Shown here: in pieces, positions 31,549 to 36,031 of the stretch | Layout: every line of letters starts with the position of its first letter | Numbering within the stretch: the first letter of the stretch is position 1 | Assembly: GCA_024680675.1 (NCBI GenBank) | Contig: JAILBX010000025.1 | Span: 1-36,031, forward strand | DNA: 36,031 nucleotides | Direction of reading: 5' to 3' | From: Lachnospiraceae bacterium | GTDB lineage: Bacteria; Bacillota; Clostridia; Lachnospirales; Lachnospiraceae | The notes under the pieces: model-generated | Database searches by the model: none | Told to the model about the DNA's origin: nothing | The model's input: the letters and a program-made list of their open reading frames with translations, nothing else | Made by a program: the position numbers and the translations under genes

Positions 31549-31559
31549 GGAGTAGCTTT

Positions 31560-32141
31560 ATGCCCAAAAAAGAAGACATATATCATTCCATACTGATCGT
31601 ATCCTCCTCAGAACAGTTTGGCTCCCTGGTTAAAGGCTTTTTTTCAGGATTTGTAACAATAGACTCCCAAAAAAGTGCTGCTCAGGCAAGAAGGTGTGTA
31701 CTTGAAAGGTATTATGATCTTATATTGATCAATTCCCCCCTTGCAGATGAGACAGGAGAGGATTTTGCCATAGATGTCACTGAAAGCTCTAATGCATCCG
31801 TGCTTCTTGTGAGCCCAAGAGAGCAGTACGAAGAGGTGCTTGAAAGATTGACAGAATATGGCGTACTTGTATTGTCAAAGCCTCTGCCAAGGAGAAGACT
31901 TGATAATGCCTTTAAGTTCCTTGGAGCACTTCAAAAGAGAATAAGAAATATTGAGGATAAAAACAGGGCTCTTGAGGAAAAAATGGAGGAATTAAGACTT
32001 GTTAGCAAGGCCAAGTTCTATCTGGTGGAGGAAGAAGGTATGACCGAAGACGAGGCTCATAAATACATAGGTAAAATGGCCATGGATAATGGTATCTCCC
32101 GAGGAAAGGCAGCAAGACGGATACTGGATGATGCAGACTGA
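31560..32141 (+). CDS. ANTAR-domain RNA-binding antiterminator with pseudo-receiver (NitR-like)
   Basis: A 193-residue protein. Residues 10-120 have a receiver fold, but the acidic pocket is SSS (15-17) and the phosphoacceptor position is Asn58 (DLILINSP); Lys107 (LSKPLP) remains. A coiled coil (about 122-150) leads to an ANTAR domain (about 142-190) with VSKAKFYLVEEEGMTEDEAHKYI and AMDNGISRGKAARRIL, which binds paired hexaloop hairpins and prevents termination in EutV, NasR and AmiR. It therefore probably works without phosphorylation. GGAG precedes the ATG and the gene is coupled to the GS-like gene, resembling the glnA-nitR pair of solventogenic clostridia. Likely targets are the leaders of asnB, amt and gltB in this window. 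Confidence 0.92.
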   Translation: MPKKEDIYHSILIVSSSEQFGSLVKGFFSGFVTIDSQKSAAQARRCVLERYYDLILINSPLADETGEDFAIDVTESSNASVLLVSPREQYEEVLERLTEYGVLVLSKPLPRRRLDNAFKFLGALQKRIRNIEDKNRALEEKMEELRLVSKAKFYLVEEEGMTEDEAHKYIGKMAMDNGISRGKAARRILDDAD

Positions 32142-32162
32142 GGAAATTTTTAAAGATTTTAC

Positions 32163-32191
32163 TTGAAATATTGCCAATGTTAATATATAAT
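32163..32191 (+). promoter_or_regulatory. Predicted promoter of secG
   Basis: TTGAAA at 32163-32168 and TATAAT at 32186-32191 are 17 bases apart. Transcription would begin near 32198, giving a short leader before the secG ribosome binding site GGAGG at 32221-32225. No clear terminator is seen between the ANTAR gene and this promoter. Confidence 0.75.
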
Positions 32192-32234
32192 AACTTTTGT
32201 TTTGTAATTGGTAATAATTTGGAGGTTTTTTAAT

Positions 32235-32477
32235 ATGGCAATCTTAAGAACAGTTTTGACTGTAGTATTTATATTGGTTTGTATAGTGCTTTCTACCATC
32301 GTTCTTATGCAGGAGGGTAAATCAGCAGGACTTGGAGCTATTTCCGGAATGGCTGACAGCTACTGGGGTAAGAATAAGGGAAGATCACTTGAGGGAAGAC
32401 TTGTAAAGATAACCAAGATCCTGGCCGTGGCTTTCCTGCTCTTAGCAATAGTACTGAATATCGGTAGTTTGGGATGA
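32235..32477 (+). CDS. secG: Preprotein translocase subunit SecG
   Basis: An 80-residue membrane protein with two hydrophobic helices (about 3-24 and 55-77) flanking a loop with VLMQEGKSAGLGAISG, the conserved SecG motif. It associates with SecYE in the membrane and assists protein export. The ATG at 32235 is chosen for its GGAGG ten bases upstream; an in-frame start at 32208 would precede the ribosome binding site. The order secG-rnr-smpB-ssrA is common in Firmicutes. Confidence 0.93.
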   Translation: MAILRTVLTVVFILVCIVLSTIVLMQEGKSAGLGAISGMADSYWGKNKGRSLEGRLVKITKILAVAFLLLAIVLNIGSLG

Positions 32478-32495
32478 TCTGTAATGAGATTATGT

Positions 32496-32534
32496 AAGCA
32501 CTCTTAAGTATGACTTAGGGGTGCTTTATTTTTT
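32496..32534 (+). terminator. Terminator after secG
   Basis: AAGCACTCTTAAGT (32496-32509) pairs along its whole length with ACTTAGGGGTGCTT (32513-32526), including three G-T pairs, loop ATG, followed by TATTTTTT. It would limit readthrough from secG into rnr. It has no A1/G4 hexaloop competitor and serves as a comparison for the nitrogen-gene attenuators. Confidence 0.85.
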
Positions 32535-32572
32535 AAGATATGTTTTATTAAGGATTGATTTGAGGAAGTTTT

Positions 32573-34675
32573 ATGGATAGAAAAAAAATGATATTAAAGC
32601 TTATGGCAGAGCCTAAGTATGTTGCAATGAAGGAAAAGGAGCTTGCTGTTTTACTTCAGGTAAAAAAAGAAGACAGGGGAGAGCTTAGGGCTATTCTTGA
32701 TGAGCTTACAGAAGAAAAAAAGATTTCGATATCAAAAAGAGGCAAGTATTCACTCTACAGGGAGGAAAAGGTAATTGGAGTATACCGCCAGACCATGCAG
32801 GGCTTTGGCTTTGTAGAAGTTGAAGAGGAAAGAGAGGATTTTTTCATTCCCCAGGGAATGGCTTTAAATGCTATGCATGGGGACAGGGTTGAGATAAAGG
32901 AGCTTAGAAAAAGCCATGGAAGGAGAAGAGAGGCTGAGGTTATAAATGTAGTTGAAAGGGCCTTAAATACTATTGTAGGAACCTATGAAAGATCCAGAAA
33001 TCACTATGGCTTTGTCGTTCCTGATAATGCAAGACTTGACCAGGATATCTTTATACCCGTTGAGAGATCAAAGGGGGCTATGGATGGTCATAAGGTATTG
33101 GTTGAGATACTGGATTATGGATCTCCCGGAAAGTCTCCCGAAGGAAAGGTGATAGAGATACTGGGTCATATAACCGATCCGGGAGTCGATATTTTATCAG
33201 TCATAAAGGGATATAACATAGAAGTGGAATTTCCGGAAAAGGTCTTAAATCAGGTAGAAAAAACAGCCGATGAGATAAGCGAAAGGGATTTAAAGGGAAG
33301 AGAAGACCTGAGGGAGCTTAAACTTTTTACGATTGACGGGGAGGACTCAAAGGATTTAGATGATGCAGTAAGCATCTTACGGGAGGGAGAAAACTATTTA
33401 CTTGGGGTGCATATTGCCGATGTTTCCGCTTATGTAAAGGAAGGCAGTGCCCTTGATAAGGAGGCTTTAAAAAGAGGTACAAGTGTCTACCTTGTGGACA
33501 GGGTAGTACCTATGCTGCCAAGAAGACTGTCAAACGGTATATGCTCCTTAAATGAGAATGAGGACAGACTGGCTTTAAGCTGCCTTATGACAATAGATAA
33601 AAAAGGAAATGTTATAGATCACAGAATAGTTGAAACAGTAATAAGAAGCAAAAAGAGAATGACCTATACTGCCGTAAATGCCATACTTGAAGACGAGGAT
33701 AAGGCTATTATGGAGGAGTATGGAGATTTTTGTGATGATCTGAAGCTTATGGGAGAGCTTGCGGCAATATTAAGGGCTAAAAGAAAAAAGAGGGGCTCAA
33801 TAGATTTCGATCTGGATGAGGCAAAGATAATTCTTGATGAAAAGGGGCATGCCATTGATGTAAAGGCCTATGAGAGAAATACTGCCACAAGACTTATCGA
33901 GGAGTTTATGCTTATTGCAAATGAGACTGTTGCAGAGCATTTTTACTGGTTAAAGACACCCTTTGTCTACAGGATCCATGAAGATCCCGAAAGTGAGAAA
34001 ATGAGAAAGCTGGCCTCCTTTATCGGAAATTTCGGTTACGGCATAAGGATAAAGGGAGATGAGATACATCCAAAGGAGCTGCAAAAGCTTTTGGTTAAAT
34101 GTGAAGGAAAGCCTGAGGAAAATCTCATAAGCCGACTGACCTTAAGGGCTATGCAGAGGGCAAAATATTCCACCGAGTGTCTTGGGCATTTTGGACTTTC
34201 CTGCGACTTTTACTGTCACTTTACATCACCCATAAGGCGATATCCCGATCTTTTGATTCACAGGATAATAAAAGAAAGCCTTCATCAAAAGCTGAATGAA
34301 AAAAGACTTGGTCATTATGAAAAGATCTTACCTGATATCTGTAAGAGTACAAGCCGCAGTGAAAGGACTGCAGATGAAGCTGAGAGAGAGGTGGATAAGC
34401 TTAAGAAGGCTGAATATATGCAGGATAAGATAGGAGAGGTCTATGAGGGGGTTATAAGCGGTCTGACCAACTGGGGGATATATGTCGAGCTTGATAATAC
34501 GGTTGAGGGTCTTGTACATATATCAAAGCTTGAAGGCCACTATACATATAATGAAGACAGCTATGAGCTTATAGATTTTGAAAAGGGAAAAAAATATACA
34601 CTGGGCCAGAAGGTAAAGATAAGGGTAAATTCTGTCGATATGACATTAAGAAGTGTTGACTTTTTGATGGAATAA
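32573..34675 (+). CDS. rnr: Ribonuclease R
   Basis: A 700-residue 3'-5' exoribonuclease. It has an N-terminal winged-helix region (1-65), cold-shock domains (about 66-210, with RQTMQGFGFVEVE and DIFIP), the RNB catalytic domain with the metal-binding block DGEDSKDLDDA at 255-265, and a C-terminal S1 domain (about 618-698, GEVYEGVISGLTNWGIYVEL). It degrades structured RNA and, with SmpB and tmRNA, removes mRNA from stalled ribosomes; both partners are encoded next. The start is set by GAGGAAG upstream of ATG 32573. Expression probably relies on readthrough of the secG terminator or a weak promoter in the 38 bases between. Confidence 0.96.
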   Translation: MDRKKMILKLMAEPKYVAMKEKELAVLLQVKKEDRGELRAILDELTEEKKISISKRGKYSLYREEKVIGVYRQTMQGFGFVEVEEEREDFFIPQGMALNAMHGDRVEIKELRKSHGRRREAEVINVVERALNTIVGTYERSRNHYGFVVPDNARLDQDIFIPVERSKGAMDGHKVLVEILDYGSPGKSPEGKVIEILGHITDPGVDILSVIKGYNIEVEFPEKVLNQVEKTADEISERDLKGREDLRELKLFTIDGEDSKDLDDAVSILREGENYLLGVHIADVSAYVKEGSALDKEALKRGTSVYLVDRVVPMLPRRLSNGICSLNENEDRLALSCLMTIDKKGNVIDHRIVETVIRSKKRMTYTAVNAILEDEDKAIMEEYGDFCDDLKLMGELAAILRAKRKKRGSIDFDLDEAKIILDEKGHAIDVKAYERNTATRLIEEFMLIANETVAEHFYWLKTPFVYRIHEDPESEKMRKLASFIGNFGYGIRIKGDEIHPKELQKLLVKCEGKPEENLISRLTLRAMQRAKYSTECLGHFGLSCDFYCHFTSPIRRYPDLLIHRIIKESLHQKLNEKRLGHYEKILPDICKSTSRSERTADEAEREVDKLKKAEYMQDKIGEVYEGVISGLTNWGIYVELDNTVEGLVHISKLEGHYTYNEDSYELIDFEKGKKYTLGQKVKIRVNSVDMTLRSVDFLME

Positions 34676-34693
34676 TGGGAAGATTTATAGAGC

Positions 34694-34712
34694 CTTATTT
34701 TATCAAAATAAG
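34694..34712 (+). repeat. AT-rich hairpin between rnr and smpB
   Basis: CTTATTTT (34694-34701) and AAAATAAG (34705-34712) form a perfect 8-bp inverted repeat around ATC. There is no T run, so it is not a terminator. It might separate or stabilise the rnr and smpB messages; this is speculative. Confidence 0.4.
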
Positions 34713-34736
34713 AGGAAGATTTAAAGAGGTAAGAAA

Positions 34737-35213
34737 TTGGCTAAGGATTCGGCGGGCGCTTTTAAGCTTATTGCCAACAATAAAAAAGCATATCATGATT
34801 TTTTTATAGAGGATAAGTACGAATGCGGCATAGAGCTTTTCGGTACTGAGATAAAGTCCATGAGAATGGGTAAATGCAGTATTAAGGAAGCCTATGTGAG
34901 GATCGAGAATGGGGAGGCTTTCATCATCGGAATGAATGTGAGCCCCTATGAAAAGGGTAATATCTTCAACAAAGATCCTCTTCGTACCCGAAAGCTTCTT
35001 TTACACAGGGCTGAGATCAACAAGCTTGCAGGAAAGATAGCGGAAAAGGGCTATACCATAATGCCCCTGCAGGTTTATCTTAAAAACTCCAGAGCAAAGG
35101 TTGAAATAGGACTGGCAAGGGGTAAAAAGCTCTATGACAAGAGGCAGGATATAGCAAAGAAGGATATGAGAAGAGAGGTGGAGAGAGAGTTTAAGGAAAA
35201 GATAAGGGGTTAA
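34737..35213 (+). CDS. smpB: SsrA-binding protein SmpB
   Basis: A 158-residue RNA-binding protein that carries tmRNA to stalled ribosomes. Diagnostic blocks are [25 protein letters not shown] split around residues 14-38, [21 protein letters not shown], and the C-terminal [19 protein letters not shown], whose basic tail enters the mRNA channel. The start codon is TTG at 34737, supported by AAGAGGT at 34724-34730; no ATG fits the conserved N-terminus. It is followed after seven bases by its RNA partner. Confidence 0.96.
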   Translation: MAKDSAGAFKLIANNKKAYHDFFIEDKYECGIELFGTEIKSMRMGKCSIKEAYVRIENGEAFIIGMNVSPYEKGNIFNKDPLRTRKLLLHRAEINKLAGKIAEKGYTIMPLQVYLKNSRAKVEIGLARGKKLYDKRQDIAKKDMRREVEREFKEKIRG

Positions 35214-35220
35214 ATATCAA

Positions 35221-35565
35221 GGGCCTGTACAGGTTTCGACGGGGATTTTGAAGTAAGGATAGCCATCCGTGTTCCCATATCACGTTAAAAATGGAAAATA
35301 AATATAAACGCTGAAGATAGAAATTTAGCATTCGCAGCCTAAGGGCTGCTGTCTGTTCCGGATAGCCTACTGTCCGGAGTACAGGCATCAAGGAGGTAGG
35401 GAACCTGTGCTTCAAAGCTTTGAGAAGCATAGAGATATATGAAGCTACTAAAAAGGGCAGCCTGTCATTTGGCGGTTCTTGGAGGGAATGATAAAAAAAT
35501 GACTGTGATGGGAGAGATCTTTAGGGACGAATTTTCGGACAGGGGTTCAATTCCCCTCAGGTCCA
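35221..35565 (+). ncRNA. ssrA: Transfer-messenger RNA (tmRNA), one-piece
   Basis: The 5' end GGGCCTG (35221-35227) pairs with CAGGTCC at 35558-35564 to make the tRNA-like acceptor stem, followed by discriminator A at 35565; the 3' CCA is not encoded. The near-universal 5' motif ACAGGTTTCGACGGGG follows, and the T arm GGGGTTCAATTCCCC is near the 3' end. The internal tag frame is at 35310-35342. Several pseudoknot-like helices lie between. With SmpB it rescues ribosomes stalled on broken mRNA and tags the peptide for proteolysis. Confidence 0.95.
35310..35342 (+). other. tmRNA proteolysis-tag reading frame
   Basis: Within ssrA the resume codon GCT at 35310 opens a ten-codon frame, AEDRNLAFAA, ending in TAA at 35340-35342. 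The hydrophobic LAFAA end fits the tags recognised by ClpXP. The exact resume codon is inferred from the frame and the upstream TAAAC context. Confidence 0.82.
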
Positions 35566-35577
35566 CTTGAATTCCGG

Positions 35578-35883
35578 GTGTCGAACCCCTACCAAACAAT
35601 TATGATAGGGGCTCGAAAGACCATGGGCTGTATTAGCCTTAATACGGGCTTTTTGAATGAAGAGAAGGACGATTTCCCACTGTCCATAGATGGGGTGCGG
35701 AAGTGGGTCCAAAATGAATTTGGTATCTACATAAGCAAATCAAGTGTGTGTGCCGTCAGAGATAAGTGCGGAGCTGATAAGCTGGAAGTTGGCGCTGCAA
35801 AAGCAATTCCGATACTTAGAAGCGATAAGGAGAAGGCAATTCTGGAAGCTTTCAAGGTTATGGGAGTGGTAAACAACGATTAG
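35578..35883 (+). CDS. Small HTH-like protein of unknown function downstream of tmRNA
   Basis: A reading frame of up to 101 residues beginning at GTG 35578; ATG 35602 or ATG 35623 are alternative starts (93 or 86 residues). No start has a convincing ribosome binding site. The middle, SIDGVRKWVQNEFGIYISKSSVCAVRDKCG, reads as a possible helix-turn-helix (given in pieces: DGVRKWVQNEFG then ISKSSVCAVRDKCG). I do not recognise the family. The frame ends just before a bidirectional terminator, supporting a real transcription unit. Its first codons overlap an inverted repeat next to the tmRNA 3' end. It could be a full small regulator or the 3' remnant of a gene cut by integration at ssrA. Confidence 0.5.
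   Translation: MSNPYQTIMIGARKTMGCISLNTGFLNEEKDDFPLSIDGVRKWVQNEFGIYISKSSVCAVRDKCGADKLEVGAAKAIPILRSDKEKAILEAFKVMGVVNND
35581..35616 (+). repeat. Inverted repeat immediately 3' of ssrA
   Basis: TCGAACCCCTA (35581-35591) and TAGGGGCTCGA (35606-35616) pair in 10 of 11 positions around a 14-base AT-rich loop. No T run follows, so it is not a normal terminator. It starts 15 bases after the tmRNA gene and could be a recombination-site arm, an operator, or an RNA 3'-end structure. Confidence 0.6.
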
Positions 35884-35888
35884 AAACT

Positions 35889-35914
35889 AAAAGGGCAGAA
35901 CGATCTGCCCTTTT
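35889..35914. terminator. Bidirectional terminator
   Basis: AAAAGGGCAGA (35889-35899) pairs perfectly with TCTGCCCTTTT (35904-35914), loop ACGA. The T run on one side and A run on the other make it usable on both strands, and it sits between a + strand gene ending at 35883 and a minus strand gene ending at 35928. Confidence 0.9.
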
Positions 35915-35927
35915 AAGTTACTCTATT

Positions 35928-36031
35928 TTATTGGTTTTCCGGCTTTTCATCTTCGCTGATATTATCTAAAGCATATCCCAGACACTGGATTACGACCTTA
36001 TTCATGGAAGTGTTGTAGGTCTGTGAAAGTG
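35928..36031 (-). CDS. C-terminal fragment of an unidentified minus-strand protein (partial)
   Basis: Reading the minus strand, an open frame runs in from the right edge and ends with TAA at 35930-35928, giving ...SMNKVVIQCLGYALDNIS followed by a charged tail EDEKPENQ. The pattern Ser-x-Asn-Lys-hydrophobic followed by a helix is reminiscent of ribbon-helix-helix (Arc/CopG-like) proteins, but only 33 residues are visible and the start is outside the window. Placement before the shared terminator supports a real gene. Confidence 0.5.
   Translation of the reverse strand, partial: LSQTYNTSMNKVVIQCLGYALDNISEDEKPENQ

Overview
The window looks like a chromosomal segment of an anaerobic low-GC Firmicute, most likely a Lachnospiraceae member near Butyrivibrio/Pseudobutyrivibrio. 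The basis is: moderately AT-rich DNA with AGA/AGG- and ATA-rich codon use, strong GGAGG-type ribosome binding sites, a YesM/YesN two-component pair beside a CUT2 sugar transporter, a GSIII glutamine synthetase, an Amt-PII fusion, an ANTAR regulator, and the secG-rnr-smpB-ssrA order. Nearly all genes lie on the + strand. Genus-level assignment is inference.

Region 1 (1-10735) is sugar sensing and uptake. It opens with the Hpt-domain end of a hybrid sensor kinase, a two-receiver response regulator, a YesN-type REC-AraC regulator and a YesM-type histidine kinase, closed by a terminator at 4500-4553. Next comes a galactofuranose/fructose-type (YtfQRT-YjfF) ABC transporter: an abundant lipoprotein binding protein, an internal terminator, the double ATPase, two permeases, and a second divergent binding lipoprotein that may serve the sensor.

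Region 2 (about 10740-32141) is a dense glutamine/ammonia island: asnB, glnN (GSIII), amt fused to PII, purF, gltB, gltD, pyrG, carA, carB, a divergent short GSI-like protein and an ANTAR-domain regulator. Most of the enzymes make glutamine or spend its amide nitrogen. Three of the junctions (before asnB, amt and gltB) carry an intrinsic terminator whose 5' arm is overlapped by a small hairpin with a six-base loop having A at position 1 and G at position 4, the signature of ANTAR-protein antitermination targets. The gltB leader has a clear upstream partner hairpin that starts at the predicted +1. The ANTAR protein has lost its receiver phosphoacceptor (Asn for Asp), and the GS-like protein 12 bases upstream appears to have lost key catalytic residues. 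My central hypothesis is a phosphorylation-independent antitermination switch in which the GS-like protein and/or the fused PII reports glutamine status to the ANTAR protein, which then opens the asnB, amt and gltB terminators.

Region 3 (32160-35565) is the protein export and trans-translation block: secG, terminator, rnr, smpB and the one-piece tmRNA gene ssrA.

Region 4 (35566-36031) lies just 3' of ssrA, a common integration site. It holds an inverted repeat, a short HTH-like reading frame of unknown function, a bidirectional terminator and the C-terminal end of a minus-strand small protein; it may be the edge of an integrated element. No CRISPR array, rRNA, tRNA, transposase or integrase gene is visible. 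No stretch over 300 bases lacks a gene or RNA.
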